Assembly: GCA_015499995.1 (NCBI GenBank)
Contig: JADNRV010000382.1
Location: forward strand, 1-41,885
Source: Flammula alnicola
Lineage: Eukaryota > Basidiomycota > Agaricomycetes > Agaricales > Strophariaceae
Length of the DNA stretch: 41,885 bases
Direction of reading: 5' to 3'
Below are positions 1 to 9,130 of the stretch, piece by piece (within the stretch, counting starts at the first letter, position 1; each line of letters opens with the position of its first letter). Under the pieces are notes generated by a model that was not told where the DNA came from, ran no database searches, and was given only the letters and a program-made list of their open reading frames with translations. Both the position numbers and the translations under genes were made by a program.

Positions 1-343
1 GATTCGGACTACCTGACAGCCTCAGGTCTGACCGTGGCCCTCAATTTGCGGCAAAAGCCTTCCGAGAGCTTCTGAAGCTCTTGGCATCAAATCCAAATTG
101 ACCACCGCCTATCACCCGCAGTCGGATGGTGCTACGGAACGTCTTAACCAAGAAATCGAAGCATATATCTCCATATACTGCTCATCAAATCCAGACACTT
201 GGCTCGACTCCATCAGCACTTTGGAATTCACGCACAATGATCGGCGACATGCGGACAGACAGAGAACCCCGTTTGAACTACAAATGGGGTATTCACCAAT
301 CTCCGTTCCCACTTCATTCGAAAACACAAGTTTCCGCCGTTGA
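1..343 (+). pseudogene. chromovirus integrase catalytic core fragment
   Basis: This is the distal half of a retroviral-type integrase core. The second catalytic aspartate lies in the SDRGPQF motif (about 33-53), and the glutamate of the DDE triad in the HPQSDGATERLN motif (about 113-148). Between them the reading frame shifts once near base 88-95, because the frame carrying SDRGPQF runs into a stop just past the frame that carries TTAYHPQ. The longest frame then runs 98-343 and ends prematurely, with homologous protein continuing in another frame. The protein would insert the cDNA copy into the host chromosome. Family assignment is firm from the motifs; the copy is dead. Confidence 0.85.
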
Positions 344-890
344 AGACCGAATGAAGCAGTTAATCAAAGATCGAGAAGAAGCACTTGCGGCACATGAACT
401 AGCCCGAGCAAGAATAGCCGAACGTCGCCAATCGAGATTCGTCCCCTTCAAGAAAGGACAAAGAGTCTGGTTGGATTCACGAATCTCAAGACGCTTACAA
501 CAAAAAGATGGCACCTAAACGGGAAGGACCATTTTTGATCAAAGACGTTCTGGGACCCCTAACCTATCGACTCCAACTCCCGAAACACTGGAGAATTCAC
601 GACGTCTTCCACGCTGTCCTCTTGATGCCTTATGTGGAAAATGAGATTCATGGGAAGAATTTCACACAGCCTCCCCGGATCTCATCGACGGAGAAGAAGA
701 ATACGAAGTCGACTCAATCCTGAAACCAAGAAACTCCGAAACGGCCGATACCGTTCCTCATCAAATGGAAAGGCTATTCGGTCGAAGAAGCCAATTGGGA
801 AAATGAAAGCGGGCTTACAAATGCACAGGAAATCCTCACGGCTTACAAACAACGAGTCCACCTCCCGCCCTACCAGAAACGTCAAACTTA
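344..890 (+). pseudogene. chromovirus integrase C-terminus and chromodomain
   Basis: Three frames carry consecutive parts of one protein. The first (to 518) has a basic helical stretch and the KKGQRVWL motif typical of the integrase C-terminal SH3-like/GPY region. The second (508-about 660) continues with [20 protein letters not shown] and [12 protein letters not shown]. The third (about 690-885) holds a chromodomain, visible as EYEVDSIL, then after a further frameshift LIKWKGYSVEEANWE and a C-terminal helix. Chromodomains in such elements steer integration to methylated-histone chromatin. Frameshifts near 335, 505 and 750 show the reading frame is broken. Confidence 0.85.
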
Positions 891-966
891 GATGCTCACA
901 GTCTACCGCACAATCAAACACAGCCACTGCTTCATATGACATGTCAATCCCAATGTTCTATTTTTG

Positions 967-1360
967 AATCCCTTCTATTCATCGAGCCCAGTCATCACCG
1001 CCACTTAGACCATATTCGACACGATGCCCACCCTTATTCAAAGAAGGATGGACACCCATTCGACAAGAAACTGATGATGTATTAAGAGATGTGAAGAGAG
1101 AAGAGGACAATTTACGAGAGATCGCAAGGAGAATGGAATACAGGCGACAAGAACTAGAGGAAATCCTTAACGACAAAGGAATTCCTACAAAACTACAAGC
1201 TTCACACGAACAGCCCCGACTCTCGACGCTCCGAGTCATCACTGACTCACCCGAACCTTCTTCGAGGTTCTCCACAGCCTCGCTGGACCTGACCCCACTC
1301 ATTTTCGGTCGCCGACCCATCAAGAAGAGTCAGTCGGAACTGACACTCCAACTGCTCTGA
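967..1360 (+). CDS. coiled-coil ORF downstream of chromodomain
   Basis: An open frame without an obvious ATG runs from just after a stop at 964-966 to the stop at 1358-1360. It contains PLFKEGWTPIRQETDDVL followed by a strongly charged helix (KREEDNLREIARRMEYRRQE), which looks like a coiled coil. Because it lies between the chromodomain and the next ORF it may be the tail of pol or the head of a separate downstream protein. I do not recognise a named domain. A GTG or a non-AUG start, splicing from upstream, or simple decay of a longer ORF are all possible. Confidence 0.45.
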
Positions 1361-1479
1361 AAAATCAACAAGTCAATTGAAGACTTAGTCAAGTCATTCC
1401 GGAAACACACCCAGTAAAACGACTCAGAACCAGTCAAAGCGACACCGCCCTCCTCTCGCACAGACCAGGGGACCTTTAG

Positions 1480-1488
1480 TATATAAAT
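1480..1488 (+). promoter_or_regulatory. TATA-like box inside the element
   Basis: The string TATATAAAT lies 44 bases before the ATG at 1532, in a stretch otherwise lacking coding signals, followed by a pyrimidine-rich leader. Position and context suggest an internal promoter for the downstream gag-like ORF. This is inference from sequence only. Confidence 0.4.
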
Positions 1489-1531
1489 TGTATCTTCCAT
1501 ACCATAACTCCCCATCCCACTCAACTCAGAC

Positions 1532-1776
1532 ATGTCTACCACCTCTAACGTTATCGATCGGATCATTGCCAACACCGAGGACCTTTGCCTCAAAGAAACC
1601 CCACTCAACTCCGCCCAAGAGCTGATCGACAGCAACCACACTACCGCGAACGCCACAAGCACCCCAGAATCTCGCCGAGCGGCCATAGAGGTCATATTCG
1701 GCAGAGTTTGTAGCAACACCGATGCGGCTGATTGCCCCGAAGGGCCTGGTCCTAACTCTGCTGAAGCCGAGGTCGT
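1532..1776 (+). CDS. gag-like protein, N-terminal part (interrupted by LINE)
   Basis: The ATG at 1532 opens an 82-codon frame that begins MSTTSNVIDRIIANTEDLC and is acidic and rich in S/T/N. It is cut at 1776 by a LINE insertion. The same frame resumes at 2876 after the insertion, because the 14-bp target duplication restores the codons exactly. No known N-terminal domain is visible. Its identity as a gag-like protein comes from the zinc knuckles in the continuation at 2876-3623 and its place directly before the polypurine tract and LTR. Gag normally lies at the 5' end of Ty3/Gypsy elements, so the position is odd. Confidence 0.6.
1763..1776 (+). repeat. target-site duplication, left copy (LINE family B)
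   Basis: GAAGCCGAGGTCGT occurs here and again at 2862-2875, directly after the LINE poly-A tail, with no mismatch. Confidence 0.92.
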
Positions 1777-1777
1777 T

Positions 1778-2289
1778 TTCATCAAGAGGCTCATGACCTC
1801 GTCCTTGGGTTTCCGGGCGTACCTGTTACACCGGATACCCCTTTATCTATCGCTTGGCTTAAGAATAAAGCCGACACTGTAGCGCGGGATGCCTGGTCGA
1901 CGGAGGTCGACGAGGTTCCCAATTTACTTGGCTCCAATTTCTTGGAGTTAGAGGATCTAAAGGGTAATCCTCTCCGTCCGACCCCCGTTCGCGGTGGGCC
2001 GTGGCTTGAAGTTGGCGGCCGCAACTCTCAGTTGTTCGCCCGCATGTGCCGTGTAATAACGAATCATGCTCCGATCGGCTTGTACTACGAGCGGTTCAAA
2101 ATCGATGATCCACTTGCTCTCGGTTGTACATGTGGGGTCTATCCTCAGACGCGCGACCATCTCTTTGGGTGCCCGAAGCTCCCGATGCTACCTCACAGGG
2201 CCCCGCACTTAGTGTGGGGTCTTGAGAAATTTTTGACTGACAACATTACGGCGTTTGCTTTCAACCGGCCCCCAGCCGGAGTCGGATGA
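1778..2289 (+). pseudogene. LINE ORF2 C-terminus (post-RNase H and CCHC motif)
   Basis: The frame is open from the insertion point to the TGA at 2287-2289, about 170 codons. It corresponds to the region after RNase H in family-B ORF2, including the conserved RVITNHAPIGLYYERFKID stretch and a cysteine-histidine motif C-x-C-x8-H-x3-C (CTCGVYPQTRDHLFGC) typical of Tad1/I/R1-type LINEs. There is no start codon of its own; it is a 5'-truncation product. The final residues PAGVG before the stop are shared by all complete ORF2 copies in the window. Confidence 0.88.
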
Positions 2290-2836
2290 GGGACTCTGGA
2301 TGGGGGGCAATCTCATTTGCGGGCGGCGCTGCAGTCAAAGCGACTCACTGCCCGTGAGTGTTGGCTCAGCGCAGTCAATGGCCGAGAGGCTGGCGGACCT
2401 GGTCGTTCCAGGTTAGGGAGGCTCTACCCTTCGGGGTCGGGCCTTTCGCTGTGTCGTTCCGGACCCGGCTTGGTGGACGGCGGCTTGGACTTCGGTTCTT
2501 GCTTAGCTATGACCACGTCGATTTTACCATTTAATCGGGAGGGCCTGGCAGGCTCTTCTCGCATCTGGGTGACCCCCCTGTCCACCCTTTTAATCCATAT
2601 TTACCTTACGTTCGGTAGCGTTAACAACGCCGCGCGTTTGTATTTCCTGGGCTGCGAGGTCCGTCATTTGGGTTTCAGGCTGCTGCGCAGTCTCGCCCGT
2701 GTCACGCTCGCGCGCGCCGCATGCTCCCCTGTGAGCAACCAACTCCTCTCTTTTGCTTTGGGTATTGTAGCGTACTCGCTTGTATTAGATAGGGTCCGGA
2801 CTGCGTTCGTGCACCGGTATACAAATTGTTGATTTT
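2290..2836 (+). other. LINE family-B 3' UTR and poly-A
   Basis: This non-coding tail is shared, with changes, by all LINE copies in the window and ends in a TTGTTGATTT-type sequence before the A run (about 2838-2861). Open frames across it are fortuitous. It presumably carries the signal recognised by the LINE reverse transcriptase. Confidence 0.8.
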
Positions 2837-2861
2837 TAAAAAAAAAAAAAAAAAAAAAAAA

Positions 2862-2875
2862 GAAGCCGAGGTCGT
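2862..2875 (+). repeat. target-site duplication, right copy
   Basis: Identical to 1763-1776 and immediately after the poly-A tail. It restores the reading frame of the gag-like ORF. Confidence 0.92.
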
Positions 2876-3623
2876 CGAAGACGGCGAGATCCCTCAACTC
2901 GTGCCAGACTCTGACAACTTCGGCTGGGGAGCCGCTCCTGTGCCAGACACATCCAACTGGGCCACTCCGACGGAGACCAACATCACCTATGAGGAATACC
3001 GCAACAGGGTCATCACTGAGCAGGACTATGACCAAGTCCGCCACTTGGTTAGAAGCAACACGCTCTTGTCTTATAATGTGGAAATCCTCCACAACACCCA
3101 CCAGACCATCATGGCCCTTCGAGGAGAATTACTTCACTTGCAGGCATATGCTCACACCACCTTCGACAACACTATATGGCACGGTCTACAACGACAAATC
3201 CAAGCCATGTTTGAACTATGAAGGACCTTTGTCCCATCTCGAGGAAGTACACCTGCTGGACTGAGAACCCTTTGGAGGACCCCTCGTGTCCAGTTCGTCC
3301 CCACCATTATTGTCGAGAGGTCTGAACCCTCCGGATCTTCCTCCTCTAACCGAAGCGGACGCACAAGGTCATCAGCATATCACACCGCCCCCCAGTCACC
3401 CGCCACAGGCCGACAACACCCCAGATACAACCCTCGCTGCCGTTGCTACTCTTGCAGCTCGCCTCACCATGTTAAGAAAGACTGCTCTCGCTATGTTTGC
3501 CGAAGCTGCCACGTTCATGCCCCGGGACACAACACCAACGACTGCCCACGATGGGGTTCCAGCAGCGACAGCGACAGCATCGAAGTCTACTTCAATGCCA
3601 CTGGTGAACCCCTCCAAGTTTAA
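2876..3623 (+). CDS. gag-like protein, C-terminal part with two zinc knuckles; one in-frame TGA
   Basis: The frame continues the protein of 1532-1776. A helical segment (about 2960-3218) is followed by one in-frame TGA at 3219-3221, then the same frame stays open to the TAA at 3621-3623. The second half is S/P/R-rich and carries two CCHC motifs, C-x2-C-x4-H-x4-C (CYSCSSPHHVKKDC) and C-x2-C-x6-H-x4-C (CRSCHVHAPGHNTNDC). These are typical of nucleic-acid-binding nucleocapsid domains. The TGA could be a CGA-to-TGA transition at a CpG or a readthrough codon. The stop lies about 20 bases before the polypurine tract. Confidence 0.65.
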
Positions 3624-3644
3624 GTCGATATGGAGTCTCGACAT

Positions 3645-3654
3645 AGGAAGGGGG
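3645..3654 (+). promoter_or_regulatory. polypurine tract
   Basis: AGGAAGGGGG lies three bases before the LTR start, the expected primer site for plus-strand DNA synthesis. Confidence 0.75.
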
Positions 3655-3657
3655 TAA

Positions 3658-4184
3658 TGTTACGACCACCTATTTTTCCTTATCTTATCCTGTCCGCTTT
3701 TCTGTTATCTTATCTTTACCCGCGCTTAGATGTACGCCAGTGATACTGGACACTTTCTATTTCGGTATGAGTACCTTCCCGGTCTCAGACTATTTATAGC
3801 TTCCATACTTATGCATGCTCGACGACGCTATTATCATCGAGAGGACTCTCCTCTCTCCATTCTGACTCCCTCACATTTCTGACTCCATTCTAATGACTCT
3901 GAAGGAGTCACTTTACCATGGTCTGTGCGCGCTCAGAACTAGTATAAATATCGTAGATACACAACAATGTACTTTAGCTAGTTCTTGAGAATCTAGACTT
4001 CTTGTCTTGCCTCTCTCCTCACCACGAACGTCTAAGCTCGTCGAGCCTCCAGACATGATCACTTAAGCTCCTCTGAGCCTCTAAGTGTGAATGATCTGAT
4101 CCCAGCACTTCTCGACATGACTTCGGAATCACTGGTTGCTTGACTTCGACACCGCAATCACGTTGTTTCTTGCTAGTCGTAACA
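3658..4184 (+). repeat. 3' LTR of chromovirus (527 bp)
   Basis: The repeat starts TGTTACGAC and ends GTCGTAACA, a 9-bp perfect terminal inversion with canonical TG...CA ends. It is directly preceded by a polypurine tract. A TATA box (TATAAATA, about 3943-3950) lies 3' of the middle, giving a U3 of about 310 bp. The partner 5' LTR is outside the window, so identity between LTRs and the target duplication cannot be judged. Confidence 0.85.
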
Positions 4185-4384
4185 GGCTGCTTATATACTA
4201 CTGAGACAATATATTATTACATGGATGCAATGACGAGAATATAGAGATTTCATGGGCATTTGTGCGTGAACGGCGGCCTTGTGGAGTACAGTTTCCATGC
4301 TCATCCGCTCAATCATGCCTTCTTGGTTGGATCGGGAGCTCAGATCGTCATCGGTTCAGCTAACTTAAGCGCCTAAGACTTAAT
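4185..4384. other. unassigned spacer between LTR and LINE ORF1
   Basis: Two hundred bases separate the LTR from the first recognisable LINE codons. It could be the target flank of the chromovirus, or diverged N-terminal ORF1 sequence. Nothing firm is visible. Confidence 0.4.
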
Positions 4385-5317
4385 CCTCCGTTTACTTCAT
4401 CTGGACCTACTCGCAAGCAGGTCCTGATCCAATACTCTGGCCCTGGGGAGCGCCCCAAGGACAGTAAACTCATCAAGCTTCGCAACAAGATCGATAAAGG
4501 ACTCCGAGATGCAGCCAGGACCCTTCGGGTCCTGTCTGCCTCTCGTGCGTACGAGGGTATATCCCTCGCTACCTCTGGTGTGGCCAATGAGGCCGACCTC
4601 AACATCATCCGTGGATCCGTCCACGTTATCACCCCCAAATCTGACACTCTTGACGTGTGGGTTGGGCTCCCCACCTCGAAGTCTTATCTTAAGGCTCTCG
4701 ATTTACCGGCCTTTAGTGACTACATCACCAGGGTCCCTACCACCGGCACGGAGGTGAAGATGGCGATGCTCGCCTCCCCTCTGTCCATTGATATAATGCT
4801 CGCGGGCCCCCTCGCGTCATCCGCAACTCGAAGGCAAGCTCCACCGCTCACACCTTCTTTGAAATCTATGACTCGCAATCGGGTCAGCGCGCGAAGCGTC
4901 TTATCAACAAGACCTTCATGTTCCGCGGCAGGGTGATTCTCATTCGCCCACCGTTGCTAGCGTCGGTGTCCCCCTCTGCACTCGTTGCTGGAGGTGGGGC
5001 CACCCAAAGAATTCCTGCAAAGCGCGCCAGCCGATCTGCGCGTGCTGCTCTGGCCCGCATGAGGCGGAGGTGCATCGCATCACCGCCTCGTGCTGCAAAC
5101 CTATCCGGAGGCCAAGCCCCCGACCAAAGGCACTCCGCTCGGTACGGACTGCCCCCACACTGCGCGGTGCCCTTCGTGCCGCAAAGATCATTGGGCCTCT
5201 TCGAGCCACTGCTCGTTTTGGCGACACCGCTTTGACTGTCCTTGGATCGAGGCTAAATATGCTGATGTACGTGATTTTTGGTTAAATCGTGTCCCACCCA
5301 TCGCTCACATAATGTAG
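4385..5317 (+). pseudogene. LINE family-A ORF1 (gag-like, zinc knuckles), 5' truncated
   Basis: Homology to ORF1 of the family-B copy (17793-19818) starts at TRKQVLIQYSGP and runs through KLRNKIDKGLRDA and RVLSASRAYEGISLATSGV, then after a frameshift near 4800 through TAHTFFEIYDSQSGQRAK and FMFRGR. A second frameshift near 4970 leads into a zinc knuckle C-x2-C-x4-H-x4-C (CTRCWRWGHPKNSC). Further Cys/His clusters follow, the last within CPSCRKDHWASSSHC. The ORF ends at a TAG at 5315-5317, just before the ORF2 start. Such ORF1 proteins bind LINE RNA. The N-terminal low-complexity part seen in family B is missing. Confidence 0.8.
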
Positions 5318-5321
5318 CTTA

Positions 5322-5722
5322 ATGCCAGTACAACCAATGCTGGATGAGGTGCGGGTTTTGAGCTGGAACGTGGCCAGGGACGGGATGTCCCTGGATGTAA
5401 TACTATCTCAATGTAACAACATTTATGATATTATTTTCGGTGCAAGAACCCCCTTGGCGACACATAAGGACCGCCCCGTCTGCTAAAACCAGAAAGGGCG
5501 AGGATGTCATAGGCGCACCGAACCACCCAGATTGGCTGGCAATGGTCCGTGCACCCACTACTGCTGATGAGCGACCCCGGGTTATGACCTACGTTTCGAC
5601 TAGGCTAGCCCGGTATCGTCCGTCAATATGGAGGGATGTGATTGATCACCCTGATATACAGGTCCTGTCACTTTCAACAAGTGCCGAGACCTTCTTTTTG
5701 ATGAACGTCTATTCTGACGCGG
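5322..5722 (+). pseudogene. LINE family-A ORF2 start: AP endonuclease N-terminus
   Basis: The ATG at 5322 overlaps a TAA (TAATG). The protein begins with the LSWNVARDGMSLDVIL motif of APE-type LINE endonucleases. A frameshift near 5440 moves the frame to one with QEPPWRHIRTAPSA, HPDWLAMV and LMNVYSDA. Homology to the family-B copy stops at 5722, where a TG-starting insertion begins, and picks up again at 7181. The enzyme nicks target DNA to prime reverse transcription. Confidence 0.8.
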
Positions 5723-7180
5723 TGAGAGACCCGCTACGCGCTCAGCGACCTAAACAACACACACAACTGCGGAGCGAGATCCTAACTAGGTCGAGCGACG
5801 CTCTACTAGCTTCAGAAATATGTAGTGTGCTGTACTCCACAGTGTTTGTTTTATTTAGCTAGCTGACTTGTAGACAGCGCCTCGCGGTTCGTTTAAAGTG
5901 GGTATGAGGGATTATTCAAATACACGTTTTATCTTCGTTTCAAGCTTCGTTTTATCACAAGGATGAACGGTTTTATTGATTTTAAGGTTTTATGTTTTAG
6001 AAAAGCTCTCTAAGACGCTACTAGCTCGACTTTCGAAGCACTAGCTGCTCTGGAGGCTCAGAACTCGTCTGAAACTAAGGCCCGCACTGTGCGCTACCTT
6101 CTGAACGATCTGCTAGCCCACTTGGACTCTGTTTCTGACTTTCTCTAGGCACTCTTCCAGCCTCTAAGCACTCTTCTGGCTTCTAAATTCTGGACCTTGT
6201 CCTCAAGAACTTCTCTTTAACACTAAGCCTTCTTCTGGCTTTCAAACGAACTCTATTGAAGTCAAACTGATCCTTTATTAGTCCTCTTTCTTACTAGACA
6301 CTGTGTCTTAGCTCGAAATAAAACTGGGAAGAGATTGCTTAAGGTAACTAGCTACAGAGGTACATCTTTTATACTACAGCTATGTGTGGTTCTAGTATGC
6401 GAATAAAATAGAGTAAAACATTCTTATCTCGTGTAAATAATGCCTGCAGGCAATGGGTAGAGGGTTGAGTATTCCAGGTGACCAGATAGCGGTCAAGGAT
6501 TTGGAAATTCATCCCATGTCAGCGTGCTAAGACGCTCCTGACTTCCGCGTACCATGCGCATCATGCGTGCGTCTCAGCTAGCGGTGCCGCTTTATTCCGG
6601 ATCCGCGGCCATCATTGATGTTGGTTCCTTCTTTTCTTTCTCGTACTATTACCACTTTTGGTAGTCCCCCAGGTAGAGGGTAGAGCGTGCGTCTAACTAA
6701 CGCGTCCGCGTCCCGTGCGTTTCTCAGTAAGTCACAAGATATGCTCGCTAGTAGTCGACGCCTTCGCGCTTAACTTTCCCTAGCTGTGTCTCGCGCTCCT
6801 AGTTGTAGTATTTTGTAGCTAGCTATTCAGCAATACACTGATTGGACTGAATTCGCCGCGCACTAAGTCCAAAGCATCCAGAAGTCTTTTCATTTATTCC
6901 CCATGGTGCGTTTATGCCTCGCTAGTCATTTATGACTTATGCGTTCTGTGTTTTACTGCTTGATAACTTTTAACTGTATCCCGGCTTATCATTCGGACTC
7001 AGCTAGCTCTGAACCACATTTGATTACCATTGTCACAGGTTATATGACAGCTAGTAGTCGCATAGCTAGGCCTCAGACTACTAACTTGGGTGCGTTATAG
7101 TCTCTCTATCTCGGTTATATTCTATAGGTAAAAGATGATATATTGCGAAATTCACGCGTGGCCGGATTGCGGCCCTATCA
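5723..7180. mobile_element. LTR-like insertion (possible solo LTR, 1,458 bp)
   Basis: The block starts TGAGAGACCCGC and ends GCGGCCCTATCA, giving TG...CA ends and imperfect terminal inversion (9 of 12). GCGG is present on both sides (5719-5722 and 7181-7184), and removing the block joins the LINE codons for YSDA to DHGAINWL. It has no long ORF, fitting a solo LTR. The owning family was not identified; the 4-bp duplication is short enough to occur by chance on its own. Confidence 0.55.
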
Positions 7181-7208
7181 GCGGACCACGGGGCCATCAA
7201 TTGGCTCA

Positions 7209-8158
7209 ATACTTTTCATTCCTCCACTGATTCCTCCCGGAATGACCAGATTCCAGAGGAATGGACCGGAATCCGCAGGAATGGACCGGAATCCGCAGGA
7301 ATGGACTCAATTCCGCAGGAATCCTGACCGGAATCCACAGGAATGACCGAAATTCCGGTTAGGACTTCAACTTGGTGGACTTAGACAGAACTCAGAGAAA
7401 AATATCACTCAAAGATTTTGCATCTTTCAGGAATTGAACCCAGAGCCCCGGAAGAAATCCAGTAGCTAATATCCCAGACCATTTAACCATTAGACCAGAG
7501 AACTGTTGCTAACCTACCAAAAACATCGGACTACATACCCTATCTATCTATAATATATTTGTAGATTGCATAATCAATTCTGAGAGATTCAGGGTCAATG
7601 GGGTACCATCGGATTCAGAATTTTAAGGAGATTACAAATATGTATATGTCATCTCACTCGGGTAACTGAAATCACCTTATTTGGTCTGTTTTGGGGACCG
7701 TGGGAACTTTTTGCCAAAAAAAGTAACTATAGAGCATGCTTCCAGAATCACAAATATATCAAAATCATGTGACTAGCTGCTTTCGTCATCGAGAAAAACG
7801 CGAAAAACTCGCCCAAAGCCGGCGGTTTGAAAATTGCACTGCTAAATATGGAATATCTTGATTAGAAATAGGTCCCACAGTCTTATTTTGATGTCATTTT
7901 ATGTAATAGTGTGATATTTTCATGTTGGTGCTAAAATAACCATATTTCCTTTTTTGGAAAAACCGGATTCCGGTGGCCATTCCGTTCCGGCCATTCCTGT
8001 TGGGTATTCTGGTTGCAGCTTATTCCAGTCTGCATTCCTCCAGAATGAAATTTCGCATTTTGGCTGGCCTCTTAGCCAAAATGACCCAAAAATTATTCCT
8101 CCGGAATGACCGGATTCCGCAGGATTCCGGTAGGAATCAGTGGAGGACAATAAAGACC
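7209..8158. mobile_element. non-autonomous TIR element (950 bp) with GGAAT-type subterminal repeats
   Basis: TCAATTGGCTCA flanks the block on both sides (7197-7208 and 8159-8170), and the LINE frame continues across one copy. The ends are inverted repeats built around TCCTCCACTGATTCC (left) and GGAATCAGTGGAGGA (right). Inside the ends are runs of a GGAATCCGCAGGAATGGACC-like repeat (about 7250-7350 and 7950-8130). No transposase is present. A duplication of about 9-12 bp would fit Mutator-like elements, but that is only a suggestion. Confidence 0.7.
7420..7505 (-). other. tRNA-derived (SINE-like) sequence
   Basis: On the minus strand an A box TGGTCTAATGG (complement of 7487-7497) is followed by a B box GGTTCAATTCC (complement of 7430-7440), the internal RNA polymerase III promoter of tRNA genes. 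The flanking acceptor arms do not pair well and no clean anticodon arm was found. It is therefore more likely a tRNA relic or SINE head than a working tRNA gene. Confidence 0.4.
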
Positions 8159-8996
8159 TCAATTGGCTCAGGCCCACGATACTATGCTTCCCCGCTTCCA
8201 TTTCATGGGCGGGGACTTTAACACACACTCCGAGGACTGGACAAAGGTCACAGTGGTTGGGAGGGATGCGCTGTCTCACTGCAGCAATCCGCTGCTATTC
8301 TTGGGCTTGAACTGGCTGCTTTTGGCAACCCAGGGCCCACGCACATACCAAGAGATCCCACCAAGCGCAAAACGGTGATCGATCTCGCTTTCGTCCCACC
8401 TAACCAGGTGATTGACGGTACTGTTGTCCGATGCCCGGACATCCAACTCAAATTGGATCATATTCCGATTTCGATCACACTGGACATCTCTCCCGCCTCT
8501 AACGGGGCGGTTCGGATGGCTCTTCCTACTGATGATGTTCCGGCATTCATCAATTCTATCAGTTCAGGGCTTCGGACCATCGACCGAAGGCCCCTCTGAA
8601 TTCCGAGGAACAGATCGAGGCTGCTGCGCAAGCGGTGGTGTTGGTCTTCTCTTCTGCATGGGATTCCCATGCCAGAGAGTCCTTTGTTACCCGGCGATCT
8701 AAGCCCTGGTGGACCCAGGAGTGCTCCGATGCCCTTGACACGTTCCGGCGCAGTCGCCTGCCGAGGACTGGAAATCCTTTCGGAAAACCATCCGAGATGT
8801 CAAGCGCGAGTTCTTTGATCAATGGATCCATGAACTCGCGTCTGCTAACAAGCACCCGTGGGACCTCATGAACTGGGTCCAACAGCGCAAACTTCCTCCT
8901 TGTGAGGCTCTCCATTATCGTGGTGAGCCTTGCAATGACATGCCCGCCCTTTGGGACGCGCTCCACGGTACCTACAACTCTGCGTCTGATAGAGTG
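8159..8996 (+). pseudogene. LINE family-A ORF2: endonuclease C-terminus to RT start (first copy of a duplication)
   Basis: Frames carry the GGDFNTHSEDW motif (the APE endonuclease D-x-N-x-H motif), then IDLAFVPPNQV, the HIPISITLD histidine motif, and the linker to the RT domain (RSKPWWTQECSDAL, ASANKHPWDLMNWVQQRK). Frame changes near 8250, 8590 and 8765 show decay. The stretch 8249-8996 is repeated at 8997-13576, with TE1 inside the second copy. The piece ends abruptly at TCTGATAGAGTG. Confidence 0.82.
8249..8996 (+). repeat. internal tandem duplication, unit 1 (748 bp)
   Basis: The sequence starting CACAGTGGTTGG at 8249 recurs at 8997, and the end TCTGATAGAGTG at 8996 recurs at 13576. Unit 2 is split by TE1 into 8997-9035 and about 12863-13576. 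By eye the units differ by only a few percent. Confidence 0.8.
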
Positions 8997-9035
8997 CACA
9001 GTGGTTGGAAGGGATGCGCTATCTCATTGCAGCAA

Positions 9036-9068
9036 CATCAGGAAAAACACTTTTGCCCCAGGTCATCC
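9036..9068 (+). repeat. TE1 left terminal inverted repeat
   Basis: About 33 bp starting CATCAGGAAAAACACTTTT and pairing with 12830-12862 with two mismatches. Confidence 0.85.
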
Positions 9069-9105
9069 TAGGAAAATTTGGCTGGAAGACATACTACCAG
9101 GGCAT

Positions 9106-9130
9106 CCCAGGGCACTATATGTGCCCTGGG
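9106..9130. repeat. hairpin near TE1 left end
   Basis: CCCAGGGCAC, loop TATAT, GTGCCCTGGG: 10-bp perfect arms with a 5-nt loop, the same style as the chain at 11004-11511. Confidence 0.8.

Larger units (their letters stand above)
1777..2861 (+). mobile_element. 5'-truncated LINE, family B (Tad1/I-like)
   Basis: The insertion holds only the end of ORF2, a 3' UTR and a run of 24 A. It is flanked by a perfect 14-bp duplication, the signature of target-primed reverse transcription. The coding part matches the C-terminus of the minus-strand copy at 24880-28144. Intact tail and duplication suggest a young insertion. Confidence 0.92.
1..4184 (+). mobile_element. Ty3/Gypsy chromovirus, 3' half with 3' LTR (5' part outside window)
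   Basis: The segment starts inside an integrase core, continues through an integrase C-terminal region and a chromodomain, then a coiled-coil ORF and a zinc-knuckle gag-like ORF, and ends with a polypurine tract and an LTR with TGTTACGAC...GTCGTAACA termini. Order and termini are those of a chromodomain-bearing Ty3/Gypsy element. Protease, RT and the 5' LTR lie left of the window. The pol part is disrupted by several frameshifts, so this copy is inactive. A LINE is nested inside it at 1777-2861. Confidence 0.85.

Noticed and set aside
2317..2832. 171-codon frame in the LINE 3' region
   Set aside because: It lies in the 3' UTR between the ORF2 stop and poly-A, is not conserved in the other LINE copies, and runs into the tail.
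4185..4384. A coding fragment (open in one frame) between LTR and LINE
   Set aside because: Short, no recognisable protein, and not homologous to the fragment at 16773-17212 that would be its expected partner across the LINE.
7420..7505. Functional tRNA gene
   Set aside because: Boxes A and B are present, but acceptor arms do not pair and no clear anticodon arm was found. Reported as tRNA-derived only.
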